Below are positions 15,738 through 24,844 of a stretch of 64,000 bases of DNA, piece after piece. Source of the stretch: Opitutales bacterium (GTDB taxonomy: Bacteria; Verrucomicrobiota; Verrucomicrobiia; Opitutales; Oceanipulchritudinaceae); NCBI GenBank assembly GCA_020831585.1, contig JAFIGE010000002.1, forward strand, positions 1 through 64,000, read 5' to 3'. A program made the position numbers and the translations under genes. The notes under the pieces are model-generated. The model saw only the letters and a program-made list of their open reading frames with translations, made no database searches and had not been told where the DNA came from. Position 1 is the first letter of the stretch; each line of letters begins with the position of its first letter.

Positions 15738-17708
15738 TCAAAGGACGATGCGGAAGATGTGGGCGGGGGAGCGGCGGGGGTCGAGGCGGACAAAGTTCTT
15801 TTTGCCTTTCCAGCGGTAGACGGTGCGGCGGGAGTCGAGGAGATCCTCGACGCCAAACTCCCGGTCGCTGCCGAGGCCCATTTGCTCAAGGGGTAGGGTG
15901 ATGTGTCCCATTTGCGCCCAGTTCCAGTCCATGCTCACCACGACGAGGATCTGGTTGGTGCGGTCGGGGGTTTGTTTCAGGTAGGCGATGAAGTAGGGGT
16001 TGTCGGTTTCACAGAAAGTGAGGTTACGGGTGCGCTGGAGGGCCGGGTTTTCCCTGCGGGCAAGGTTCACGAGGGTGATTTCTTCGCGGATGTTGCCCGG
16101 AGCCGTCCAGTTCCACCGCTTCAATTCATACTTTTCGTTGTTGGTGTATTCTTCCTTGCCAGGGAAAGGGATGTGGTCGCGGATTTCGTAAGCGGGGCCA
16201 TAAATACCCACATTGGACGAAAGGGTGGCAGCGAGGACGTAGCGCCCAATGAACGTTGCGCGATTGCCGGTCTGGAGATCCTCGTGGAGAATGTCGGGCG
16301 TGTTTGGCCAGAAGTTCGGCCAGAAATAATCCGCGACTTCCGTTTGCGTGAGTTCTTCGAGATACTCCCGCATGACACGGGCGTCGTTGCGCCAAGTAAA
16401 GTAAGTGTAACCCTGGGTAAATCCGGCACGCCCCAGCCAATACTTGCGCTTCGGGCGGGTGAAAGCCTCGGCGAGAAAGATGGCCTCGGGGTGCACTTTC
16501 TTGATTTCCTGGATGCACCACTCCCAAAAAATGAAGGATTTTGTGTGCGGATTATCGACGCGGAAGATCTTGACGCCCTTTTCGATCCAAAAATCGAAGA
16601 CGGACTTCAACTCGGCCCAAAGGTTCTCCCAGTCCGTTGTCTCAAAGTCGAAGGGGAGAATGTCCTGGTATTTCTTCGGAGGGTTTTCGGCGTATTGCAC
16701 GGTCCCGTCGGGCCGCCAGCGAAACCATTGCGGGTTTTCCCGCACGTAAGGGTGATCGGGGGCGCACTGGAAGGCGATATCGAGGGCCAACTCCATGCCA
16801 TGGCTTTTCACGGCCTCAACAAAACGACCGAAGCTTTCAAAGTCGCCCAGTTCCGGGTGGATGGCTTTGTGACCGCCATTTTCTCCGCCGATGGCCCATG
16901 GGCTGCCGACGTCGTCCGAATCCGGGGTGAGGCTGTTGTTTTTACCTTTGCGAAAAGGCACGCCGATCGGGTGAATGGGCGGGAAATAAACGATATCGAA
17001 GCCCATCGCGGCGATCTCGGGGAGACGCTTGGCCGCATCGTCAAAGGTGCCGTGGCGGTGGCCGTCGTCGGCGCAAGAGCGGGGGAAATACTCATACCAC
17101 GCCCCGCAGATAGCCAGCTCGCGCTCGACAGAGAGGGTCCGGACAGGTTCGATGACGGTTTCGAGGTCGTAGGCTGGATATCGGTCGACAAGACCGGCCA
17201 CCTCATCGCTCCGCGCAAACTCCACCCGCTGGCGGAAGTCCCGGTCGTTATCGGCGAGGAAATCGCGCCAGCCCTTGAGTTTGGCGGCATCCTCTCCGGC
17301 CGCCCTATCCACTGCCTCTCCGATGAGGTCCGCGCCGATCCGCAGATCGACGTCGACCTGTTCGCCAGCATTGACCTTTTTGATAAAGCCCGCCCGCCAG
17401 CTCCCGAAATGATCGATGACTCCGCTGACAGCGATCTCGTAGAGCCCGATTTCGGCGGGATTCCATTCGAGGGTGTACTCGTCGTTTGGTTCGGCGTGCA
17501 TCGCGACCTGTGTCCACGCTTCCGTTCCCGCCTTGCGGAAGCGAAAAAACGCGCGAACGAGATCGTGGCCGTCGGCGAAGACATGCGCCCGCCAATGGAT
17601 CGGCTCCCCGAGCGGCCTTTTGAGAACGGCACGCGGGCGCGGAATTGAGGGAATCAGGAGATCGACGAGGACGCGGCGGCGTCCGGCGTAGGCGCGAAGG
17701 GAATTCAT
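15738..17708 (-). CDS. glgE: Alpha-1,4-glucan:maltose-1-phosphate maltosyltransferase GlgE
   Basis: This 656-aa GH13_3 enzyme adds maltosyl units from maltose 1-phosphate to an alpha-1,4-glucan. Landmarks are an N-terminal beta domain (HVFADGHDLVRAFFRFRK) and a catalytic barrel with YFPPIHPIGVPFRKGKNN. The nucleophile block is IFRVDNPHTK (about Asp384), with the acid/base in FLAEAFTRP (about Glu413). A C-terminal beta domain ends the protein. Length matches characterised GlgE. Its ATG overlaps the stop of glgM by 4 bp, so the enzyme that makes maltose 1-phosphate and the one that uses it are translationally coupled. Confidence 0.95.
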   Translation of the reverse strand: MNSLRAYAGRRRVLVDLLIPSIPRPRAVLKRPLGEPIHWRAHVFADGHDLVRAFFRFRKAGTEAWTQVAMHAEPNDEYTLEWNPAEIGLYEIAVSGVIDHFGSWRAGFIKKVNAGEQVDVDLRIGADLIGEAVDRAAGEDAAKLKGWRDFLADNDRDFRQRVEFARSDEVAGLVDRYPAYDLETVIEPVRTLSVERELAICGAWYEYFPRSCADDGHRHGTFDDAAKRLPEIAAMGFDIVYFPPIHPIGVPFRKGKNNSLTPDSDDVGSPWAIGGENGGHKAIHPELGDFESFGRFVEAVKSHGMELALDIAFQCAPDHPYVRENPQWFRWRPDGTVQYAENPPKKYQDILPFDFETTDWENLWAELKSVFDFWIEKGVKIFRVDNPHTKSFIFWEWCIQEIKKVHPEAIFLAEAFTRPKRKYWLGRAGFTQGYTYFTWRNDARVMREYLEELTQTEVADYFWPNFWPNTPDILHEDLQTGNRATFIGRYVLAATLSSNVGIYGPAYEIRDHIPFPGKEEYTNNEKYELKRWNWTAPGNIREEITLVNLARRENPALQRTRNLTFCETDNPYFIAYLKQTPDRTNQILVVVSMDWNWAQMGHITLPLEQMGLGSDREFGVEDLLDSRRTVYRWKGKKNFVRLDPRRSPAHIFRIVL

Positions 17709-18910
17709 CGGAAAAGGAGGGAGTCGTAAAGATCGGCTGTTTGCTTGGCGATGGAGTTCCAGCCGAAAAGGGCCTCCGCTCTCTCCCGGCCACCTTTGCC
17801 AAATGTCTCGCGGCGATCCGGATCTTTCATCAGCCGATTTATCGAAAAAGCGAGATCCCTTGCAAAATCCTCCGGCGAAAGAGGCGAGTAGGGTGGTTCG
17901 CGATGCTGCGCGACGGGGACGAGGTAGCCCGTCTGGTCGTGAAGGACAACTTCAGGGATTCCGCCCACAGCAGATCCGACCACGGGGCATTCGCAGGCCA
18001 TGGCTTCAAGATTGATGATACCGAAAGGCTCGTAAATGGAAGGGCAACAAAAGACCCCGGCTCCGGAATAGAGCTGAATAAGAGTCTTGCGATCAACCAT
18101 CTCCGCGACCCAGTGGATTCCCTCGCGGCGGGCAGACTCAGCTTCCACGGCCGCCTTCATCTCCGCTGCGATTTCCGGGGTGTCGGGAGCGCCGGCGCAC
18201 AGCACTATTTGGAAGCCTGGGTCCATGTGGCGAATCGCCTCAACCAGGTGGATGATACCCTTTTGGCGGGTGATGCGTCCGACGAAGAGAACATACGGTT
18301 GGCTCGGATCGATGCCAAAGCGGGCAAGGGCCGGGGAGGGGTCGACTTTTCGATATTCCTCCGTATCCACGCCGTTGTAGATGATGTGGACCTTCTTGGG
18401 ATCCACGTTAAAGTGTTCCAAAATGTCGTGGCGAGTGCCCTCGGACACGGCGATGACGGCATCGGCCATTTCGAGGGCCGTTCGCTCTACCCAGCAGGAA
18501 AAGTCGTAGCCCCCGCCCAGTTGTTCGCGCTTCCACGGACGCAGGGGTTCGAGGCTGTGCACAGTGATCACGAGGGGAATTCCGTAATTTAACTTCGCGA
18601 AAATGCCGCCCAGATGCGTGTACCAGGTGTGGCAGTGGACCACATCCGCATCAATCGACTGCATGTTGAACTGGTTGCAGCGGTGAATCGCGCCGAAGAT
18701 GGACTGGAGCGCGCGCGGAGCTGTCTGTTCGGTGGTCGGAGCGGGAAATCCGGTGACGGAGAAACCCTGCTCGCGGATTTTTTGATCACCGAAACAGCGC
18801 ACATCCACCTCGATCAAGTTACGCAACTGGCGGCTGAGGTAGTCCACATGGACCCCTGCACCCCCGTAGGTGTGGGGCGGGTATTCGTTGGAGAGAAGGA
18901 GAACTTTCAT
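17705..18910 (-). CDS. glgM: GT4 glycosyltransferase GlgM-type (maltose-1-phosphate synthase / glycogen synthase)
   Basis: This 401-aa protein starts at the ATG at 18910 (MKVLLLSNEYPPHTYGGAGVHVDYL). The N-terminal Rossmann domain carries the GGAG donor loop, and the C-terminal domain carries VLFVGRITRQKGI and the PSIYEPFGIINLEAMACECPVVGS block that binds nucleotide-sugar. It resembles the actinobacterial glgA/GlgM subgroup, which joins ADP-glucose to glucose 1-phosphate to give maltose 1-phosphate. Placement directly before glgE, with a 4-bp overlap, supports that role over a classical glycogen synthase. Confidence 0.88.
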   Translation of the reverse strand: MKVLLLSNEYPPHTYGGAGVHVDYLSRQLRNLIEVDVRCFGDQKIREQGFSVTGFPAPTTEQTAPRALQSIFGAIHRCNQFNMQSIDADVVHCHTWYTHLGGIFAKLNYGIPLVITVHSLEPLRPWKREQLGGGYDFSCWVERTALEMADAVIAVSEGTRHDILEHFNVDPKKVHIIYNGVDTEEYRKVDPSPALARFGIDPSQPYVLFVGRITRQKGIIHLVEAIRHMDPGFQIVLCAGAPDTPEIAAEMKAAVEAESARREGIHWVAEMVDRKTLIQLYSGAGVFCCPSIYEPFGIINLEAMACECPVVGSAVGGIPEVVLHDQTGYLVPVAQHREPPYSPLSPEDFARDLAFSINRLMKDPDRRETFGKGGRERAEALFGWNSIAKQTADLYDSLLFR

Positions 18911-19073
18911 TGGATGGGAAGAGACGCCGAATAGTGAGTAAACGGGCAGCACCGGATTTGATTAGCCGGACTCGACAAAAGCGTTTGTCTTTGGAAGAAC
19001 CGGATATCGGGCTGCGCGGAAAAGGACGAAGTTGGGTCCATGGCGGGCATTCCGGTTTTCGAGAAGCGGGGAA

Positions 19074-20144
19074 TCAAACCGATGCGGAGGCCGCCGGAGG
19101 GGGCGCTGCGGGGGCTTCGAACTCGAGCCGGATCGAGAAAATCTTTACGAGGATCAGGAGCGTGACGACCGTCAGCCCCAGAACGACCCAGCCGGTGAAG
19201 TCGTGCACATTGCCCATATTCATGCCGAGGATGAAAAAATCGCCATCGAGCGCTGTCGGGCCCTTTCCGTAGGCCCAGGCTGTGAGAAAGAGGCTCCGCA
19301 GAATGTTGTTGAAGAAGGCAAAGAACATGGCGAGAGCAACGAGGAGGGACTTCTTCCAGAGGCTCTCAAAAAATGCCGCGCCGATGAAGGAGCCTGCGAA
19401 GAGACAGGCCGTGAGGGAACGAATTCCCGAGCAAGCGTCCTCCACGCCAACCTCGCCATTCGGAAGAACGAGGATGCTGCCCTGTTGGATGATGGCGTAG
19501 CCGAGAAAATCAAAGGTAAAAAAAACCACCACGGCCACCTGGTTCATGAGAAAGGTGCTCACAGCGGTGTAGAAAAACCAAGGCATCGGTACCGCGAGCA
19601 TCCAAATGAGCGCGGGAAAGAGAAAACAGCCTGCCACGACGAAGCGTTGATGGAGGGAAATGTCTTCGCTCTGCGAATTTTTGTCTGCAAAAAGAAAGAC
19701 GGAGGCGAGGACGAGCCCGGCGAAGGAGTAGGCAAAGGCCGTCGAACTAATCAAGTTACGCCCTTCCATGGCGCGGTAGAGTGCCCCGTAGAAGAAAATG
19801 AAGAGGCAACCTGCAATCGCGAGGCCCGCTGCCAATTTAGAGAGAGGGCCCAAGATCCCGCCAAAGCGCGTCAGCAACGAAGGGGGATTTTCCAGTTTCT
19901 TCTCCGTTGCTTCGAGAGCCGACTTGGAGGCACCTTCAAGGGGTTTCCCTGCAAGCACGCGGTAGATCCGTGGCCACCGGTCATAGACGATAAAGGCCAC
20001 AAAGAAAGGCACAATCATTCCGAAGAGATACTCATCGTTCGACTGCCACCAGTGGTAGAGATCGTAGATGAGAAAGGCCACCATAGCGGCGAGGACGGCT
20101 CCGAGCCAGCGAATATGTTGGGGTAATTCAAGAAAGGCCTTCAT
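19074..20144 (-). CDS. Exosortase/archaeosortase family protein
   Basis: This 356-aa polytopic membrane protein has about eight hydrophobic segments. Family catalytic residues are visible: Cys238 in VEDACSGIRSL, Arg283 in NNILRSLFL, and His314 in NVHDFTGW. Exosortases cleave C-terminal PEP-CTERM-type tails during export, usually together with exopolysaccharide production. A soluble loop of about 45 residues (60-105) after the second segment is unusual. No complete PEP-CTERM substrate is in the window, only the remnant tail at 27535-27681. The ATG is at 20144. Confidence 0.9.
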   Translation of the reverse strand: MKAFLELPQHIRWLGAVLAAMVAFLIYDLYHWWQSNDEYLFGMIVPFFVAFIVYDRWPRIYRVLAGKPLEGASKSALEATEKKLENPPSLLTRFGGILGPLSKLAAGLAIAGCLFIFFYGALYRAMEGRNLISSTAFAYSFAGLVLASVFLFADKNSQSEDISLHQRFVVAGCFLFPALIWMLAVPMPWFFYTAVSTFLMNQVAVVVFFTFDFLGYAIIQQGSILVLPNGEVGVEDACSGIRSLTACLFAGSFIGAAFFESLWKKSLLVALAMFFAFFNNILRSLFLTAWAYGKGPTALDGDFFILGMNMGNVHDFTGWVVLGLTVVTLLILVKIFSIRLEFEAPAAPPPAASASV

Positions 20145-20243
20145 TTGTCTGGGCAGGAATATGGTGGGGTGGGCGAGGGCGATTCAAGAGAAAAGGAACC
20201 CGCGAAATGTCGGTGGGAGTGATCGCAAAGGTTGTGACATTTT

Positions 20244-20751
20244 TCAGTTGCGTTTCGCCACGGTCGCGACGGTCCCGAAGTCGGCACCACCACCGTCTTC
20301 CGCAAGCGGTTTGGGCTTTCTCCTTCGTTGCAGCGCCGACCGCGGTCCCCTGGTCTCTCCGAAGAGGCGGCATTCCCGGCCCCACCCCGGCTGCACAACC
20401 GCACCCGGTAGCGCTCGTGCCATTTCGTCGCCCAAGTCAGCCCGCCCTCGATCCGGGCGATTCCCCGCCGCGCGGCCGAGCCACCCGCGCAGGCTTCACC
20501 AAAACCGCTGAAACCATAGGTGCCCGCATCCTCTACCAAGCCCGCCCGCACCGGGTTCAAATTGATCTACGCCGCCACCATCCTCTGCGCCTCCGTATCT
20601 GCCTCCACCGCCCCACCTGATCCGCGTCGTCCAAAATTCCGGTCTCCTTCGGAGCGTGTCGCACGAAGATATGAAAGTGACTAGCCATAAAGTAATACGT
20701 CAGCACCTCCATCCCTGCGAACGCCGCCTGCGAGCGTATAATATGGCGCAC
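20244..20751 (-). pseudogene. RAYT pseudogene with internal deletions and a stop at the catalytic Tyr
   Basis: Reading the minus strand, RHIIRSQAAFAGMEV...ASHFHIFV keeps the HUH motif. After DDADQVGR the sequence jumps about 270 bp, compared with the 46640 copy, into VEADTEAQRM in another frame. The codon for the catalytic Tyr is now TAG (20567-20569), followed by INLNPVRAGLVEDAG. A second deletion removes most of the C-terminal domain. It ends with the element's 26-nt hairpin and a TGA. The first ~35 codons are missing too. Similarity to the 46640 copy continues about 30 bp past the stop (a shared CCTTTGCGATCAC). Confidence 0.88.
20254..20279 (-). repeat. 26-nt terminal hairpin of RAYT element (degenerate)
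   Basis: It has the same length, TTC/GAA ends and GTCGCGAC core as the others, with three mismatches in 13 pairs. This fits a dead copy no longer under constraint. Confidence 0.65.
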
Positions 20752-20847
20752 CTCGAGAAATTGACGCCCTGTTCTAAATTGATGATTGCCTTTTCACAGC
20801 CCTCGCAGCCCGTGTAGAGGTATCAGCCACAATCCCATTTCGATCCC

Positions 20848-23361
20848 ATGACTCTAAATTCCCTAGATGGCATCTGGTCCCTGCGCGACGAAGCAGGAGA
20901 GTTTACGCTGGAGGCAGCGGTTCCCGGATGTGTGCACACGGCTCTCCTAAAGCAGGGTATGCTGCGCGATCCCTGGTTTCGCGACAGAGAAAAGGACCTG
21001 CAGTGGGTCTGCGCACGCGGTTGGATCTACCAAAGATCCTTCGATTGGAATCCGGGGAAATCAGTCGAAGACCCGGAGCTTGTCCTGGAAGGTTTGGATA
21101 CACTCTGCGAGGTTCGCCTGAACGGGCAGCACCTGCTCTCGACCGACAACATGTTCCGCACCTGGTCGGTGAAAATCGCAAATTCGCTGAAGACGGGCGA
21201 AAACACGTTGGAACTGCGCTTCGCCTCCGTCCTGCCCTTTCTGCGGGAGGCGCGGGAGCGCAGACCCTTGCCCGCATGGAACGAGTTCCGTGAGGAGTTC
21301 CGCGGCCGCGGGCACTTGCGAAAGATGGCTTGCGGCTTCGGCTGGGACTGGGGGTTTATGGCTCCGGGGATTGGTCCATGGAAATCGGTACGCATTGTCT
21401 CCGGCCCGCGTTGGTCACGGGTAACAGTGGACCAGCAACATGGCCCGGAAGGGGTGCGCCTGCGCTGTTCCGGCGAGTGGATCAACGGTGCGGACCACCG
21501 CGTACGCTACCGGCTGACTGCGCCCAATGGCCGGGAGACGGTGGTCGACGCGGCGGGCGGAATTGCCCACATCCTCATCGAAGATCCCGCGCTGTGGTGG
21601 CCTGTCGGGATGGGCACCCAGCCGCTCTACCATCTCCGGGCCGAGTTGGTGGATGGAGCCGGCCTGGTCGTCGACACCTGTATGCGCCGCGTCGGTCTGC
21701 GCACGATCCGCCTTGATCAAGCACCCGACGCCTTTGGTGAAAGCTTCCGTTTCATCGTCAATGGACGCCCCGTCTTTGCCAAGGGGGCCAATTGGGTGCC
21801 CGCCGATTTGTGGCCCCACCGCGTCGATCCGGCCACTTACGAAGGGCTCCTCGACGACGCTGCCGCCGCCCACATGAATATGATCCGCGTGTGGGGCGGA
21901 GGCATCTACGAAACGGACACGTTTTATGATCTCTGCGACGAGAAGGGCCTGCTTGTCTGGCAGGATTTTATGTTTGCCTGTGGCACGTATCCCGGCGGCG
22001 ATCCGGTGTTTGTCGACAATGTCGAAGCGGAGGCGCGCGAGCAAGTCCGCCGGTTGCGCGACCATGCCTGCCTCGCTCTCTGGTGCGGCAATAATGAAAT
22101 CGAGCAGGGCTTCATTAACTGGAAAACCGATGCCTGGACGGATACAACAATGCCCCTGACCGAGTATGCGAAAATCTTCGACGAGTGCTTGCCACAAGTC
22201 GTGCGCGAGGAGGATGGAACCACGCCCTACATTCCCTCCAGCGGCCACACACCGGGACAGAACCGCTCAGATGCCCACGATCCTACCTGCGGTGACGCCC
22301 ATTCCTGGAGTGTGTGGTTCGGTGGCGAACCGATTGAGGCGCAGCGCAAATGGACCTACCGATTCATGTCGGAGTTTGGTTTTCAGAGCTTTCCCGAACC
22401 ATCCACCGTGGAGGCCTTCACCGAGCTCGCAGACCGCGCCTTCGGCAGCTGGGTGCTCGACTTCCATCAGCGTTCCCCCGACGGCAACCGCAAGATCTTC
22501 CAATACCTCCTCGATTGGTTTCGTCCACCGGGAAAGTTCGACGAACTGCTCTGGATGACCCAACTCATTCAAGGCCTCTGCGTGCAGGTGGCGGTGGAAC
22601 ACGGGCGGCGCATCCAGGGGCGCATGGACGGTGTGTTGTATTGGCAACTCAATGACGTGTGGCCCGGCGCGACCTGGTCATCCCTTGATGTCCGCCGCAA
22701 ATGGAAAGCTCTGCACTATCTCGCCCGGCGCTTTTTTGCCCCCGTGATGGTCTCGCTTCTTGACGATCCGGCCAGCGGGCGTGTCGAAGTCCACGTGTCC
22801 AATCACCGGTCAACCGACTTTTCCGGTCGCGTGCGCTGGGAAATCACCGATATGCGCGGCGAGGTCTTGGATGCCGGGGTGATCGCCACCGCCGTGGCGA
22901 CGCAGGCCAACCGGATGGTGGCTGCCGTGGAAACGCGAACCTGGCGCGGAAGCGGGGGTTGCGATGTCCTCCCCCTTGAGTCCGTCCACCGCTCCCACAT
23001 CCCGCTCGATGGGGACCGGGAGATCCTCGTATGGGCCGTGTGTGAAGAAAACGGAGAAGAGGTATCCCGAAATCTGGCCACCTTCGCCCGTCCCAAACAC
23101 TGGTCCCTCCTTCGACCGGAGATCACCGTTGCGGCGGAAGAAATCAGCCCCGGCGAAGTCCGCCTTCATCTGCGGAGTAACGTTTGCGCGCCCTGGACAC
23201 GGCTTGAATGGCCCGGCGAAGAAGCCCGTTGGAGCGATAATTTCCTGCACCTCGGCCCCCGGCACCCAGCGACCGTTATCGTGAAAGGCCGCGACCTCAC
23301 CCCAACCCGTGCGCGCGCCGAAGTGCGTTGCATCTCACTCTATGAGGCCATGGGCGGATGA
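20848..23361 (+). CDS. Beta-mannosidase (GH2)
   Basis: This 837-aa glycoside hydrolase family 2 enzyme has a jelly-roll N-domain (WSLRDEAGEFTLEAAVPGCVHTALL), an Ig-like domain, then the TIM barrel. The acid/base Glu417 is in WCGNNEIEQG and the nucleophile Glu509 in SEFGFQSFP. The VPGCVHTAL start and KANWVPADLWPHRV block are typical of beta-mannosidase rather than beta-galactosidase. It releases mannose from the non-reducing end of beta-mannosides. No signal peptide is apparent, so it probably acts in the cytoplasm. Its last 27 bp overlap the convergent exonuclease gene. There are no transporter or regulator genes beside it. Confidence 0.92.
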   Translation: MTLNSLDGIWSLRDEAGEFTLEAAVPGCVHTALLKQGMLRDPWFRDREKDLQWVCARGWIYQRSFDWNPGKSVEDPELVLEGLDTLCEVRLNGQHLLSTDNMFRTWSVKIANSLKTGENTLELRFASVLPFLREARERRPLPAWNEFREEFRGRGHLRKMACGFGWDWGFMAPGIGPWKSVRIVSGPRWSRVTVDQQHGPEGVRLRCSGEWINGADHRVRYRLTAPNGRETVVDAAGGIAHILIEDPALWWPVGMGTQPLYHLRAELVDGAGLVVDTCMRRVGLRTIRLDQAPDAFGESFRFIVNGRPVFAKGANWVPADLWPHRVDPATYEGLLDDAAAAHMNMIRVWGGGIYETDTFYDLCDEKGLLVWQDFMFACGTYPGGDPVFVDNVEAEAREQVRRLRDHACLALWCGNNEIEQGFINWKTDAWTDTTMPLTEYAKIFDECLPQVVREEDGTTPYIPSSGHTPGQNRSDAHDPTCGDAHSWSVWFGGEPIEAQRKWTYRFMSEFGFQSFPEPSTVEAFTELADRAFGSWVLDFHQRSPDGNRKIFQYLLDWFRPPGKFDELLWMTQLIQGLCVQVAVEHGRRIQGRMDGVLYWQLNDVWPGATWSSLDVRRKWKALHYLARRFFAPVMVSLLDDPASGRVEVHVSNHRSTDFSGRVRWEITDMRGEVLDAGVIATAVATQANRMVAAVETRTWRGSGGCDVLPLESVHRSHIPLDGDREILVWAVCEENGEEVSRNLATFARPKHWSLLRPEITVAAEEISPGEVRLHLRSNVCAPWTRLEWPGEEARWSDNFLHLGPRHPATVIVKGRDLTPTRARAEVRCISLYEAMGG

Positions 23362-24222
23362 CGCCAAGCGGACCTTGCCCTGCTCCGCCGATCGCTGCAT
23401 CTCCATTTCTTCGAGCAGGCCGATGGCACGGGCAGAATCCACCTCCGGGCGGTTCGAAAGATCAACTGAATGCGACACGTCAAGGCGCGTCATCTCCAAG
23501 TTACGCTGTAACGTCCCCCGTGCGGCATGGATAATCCCCTGAAACCGCTTCGGTAGAATCTCCCCGCTGTGATCCAGAATGCCCTGAAGCGAAGTATACT
23601 GCACCAGCCATTTCGCCGCCGTCTTTAAACCGACTCCGGGAATACCCGGAATGTTGTCAGCGGTATCTCCGACCAGCGCGAGCAGATCCGGAATCTGCGC
23701 CGGGGTTACACCGAATTTGACCACCACCCCGTCCTCATCCAGCTCCCTCCATCCCAGCTTGGGATTGGCTGTCGGCGGCGGCAACCATTGAGTCACACCC
23801 GGCCGGAGGAGCTGCGCCAGATCTTTGTCCGCACTGATGATACTAACCCGATCACCCGCTTTTGCGATTTGATTGGCCGCCGAGCCAATCAAATCGTCCG
23901 CCTCCACTCCGTCGACCTCCAGCCCACCGTAGCCCATCGCACGCGTCCATTCCTTGATCAAGGGAATTTGCTGCGCGAGCGGCTCCGGCGTGTCGGTGCG
24001 GTTCGCTTTATAATCCGCATGCAAAGCGGTCTGGCGGGAAGCGCCCCCGAGATCAAAGAAGACCACCAGGCGGTCAGGCTTCAGATGATCTTCAATCCAC
24101 CAAAGCGTACGCACCCATCCGTGCAACGCCCCGGTGGGAAAACCATCCCCTCGCGTAAGATCCGGCATCCCGTAGTATGCCCGGAAAGCCATGTTGTAAC
24201 CATCCACCAAAGCGTAATGCAT
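23335..24222 (-). CDS. 5'-3' exonuclease (PolI N-domain/FEN-like)
   Basis: This 295-aa stand-alone flap/5' nuclease has the acidic metal-binding residues in LVDGYNMAFRAYYG, VVFFDLGG, VDGVEADDLIGS and IISADKDLAQL. The helix-hairpin-helix LVGDTADNIPGIPGVGLKTA binds duplex DNA. It resembles the N-terminal domain of DNA polymerase I; here no polymerase domain is attached. It probably removes RNA primers or flaps. The 3' end overlaps the GH2 gene in convergent orientation by 27 bp. Confidence 0.9.
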   Translation of the reverse strand: MHYALVDGYNMAFRAYYGMPDLTRGDGFPTGALHGWVRTLWWIEDHLKPDRLVVFFDLGGASRQTALHADYKANRTDTPEPLAQQIPLIKEWTRAMGYGGLEVDGVEADDLIGSAANQIAKAGDRVSIISADKDLAQLLRPGVTQWLPPPTANPKLGWRELDEDGVVVKFGVTPAQIPDLLALVGDTADNIPGIPGVGLKTAAKWLVQYTSLQGILDHSGEILPKRFQGIIHAARGTLQRNLEMTRLDVSHSVDLSNRPEVDSARAIGLLEEMEMQRSAEQGKVRLASSAHGLIE

Positions 24223-24414
24223 CCACCCGTTCTAGAACACCCCGCACACAGCCGTCCAGCTCCGGTTGCTTCGGCATCCCGGTTTCCCTGGTCGGAGACC
24301 ATCGAAAACCCACCCTTTCTCCCTTCCGAATCCGGACCAGGGAGCTTGCTGTGAAAAAAACAAAAAATCCCTTGACCCCTCCCTGAAATTCACCACCGTC
24401 CACAACTTCAATTG

Positions 24415-24492
<78 letters not shown>

Positions 24493-24496
24493 GTTT

Positions 24497-24535
24497 AAGC
24501 CCCGGAGTCCCTGCGACCTCGGGGCTTTTTCTTTT
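24497..24535 (+). terminator. Rho-independent terminator after tRNA-fMet
   Basis: The stem AAGCCCCGGAG pairs with CTCGGGGCTT (one bulged base), followed by a T-rich tail (CTTTTTCTTTT). It starts 4 nt after the tRNA CCA end. Confidence 0.85.
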
Positions 24536-24844
24536 CCTGGATTTCCTCCGAGCCTGCCCAGTCTATGTTTTGGGGACCGCCCCCCCCCGAGCGTCCGCTC
24601 CCTTTCTGCTGCCGGAGGGGATTTCATTGCCTGACCGTCCTCTCTTGAACCCGTTGCGGCCTTCTCCGGTTTGGGGCCATGGAAAAGAGCATCTTCAATG
24701 ATCGCGAGACCGGTGTTCCGCGCGGCGGGGACGGAGTCGCGCGGGAAACTTCCGGAACACCCGCCCCACCGCACTCGGTAGCCAGCTTTTGGTTGCCATT
24801 CCGATAGGGTAGCGCCGTCATGGTGTTCTTTTGCCAATCCGCTT
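24536..24844. other. Intergenic region upstream of ffh
   Basis: These 309 bp hold no ORF I trust. There is a run of eight C around 24580. I looked for the conserved small SRP RNA core (GGTCAGG/CCGGAAGGAAGCAGC) because ffh follows, and did not find it. The ffh promoter is presumably here. Confidence 0.4.

Noticed and set aside
24570-24592. C8 tract as a phase-variation switch
   Set aside because: It is intergenic, away from the ffh start and any visible promoter element; no mechanism is apparent.
24536-24844. 4.5S/SRP RNA gene before ffh
   Set aside because: The conserved core of domain IV is not present on either strand.
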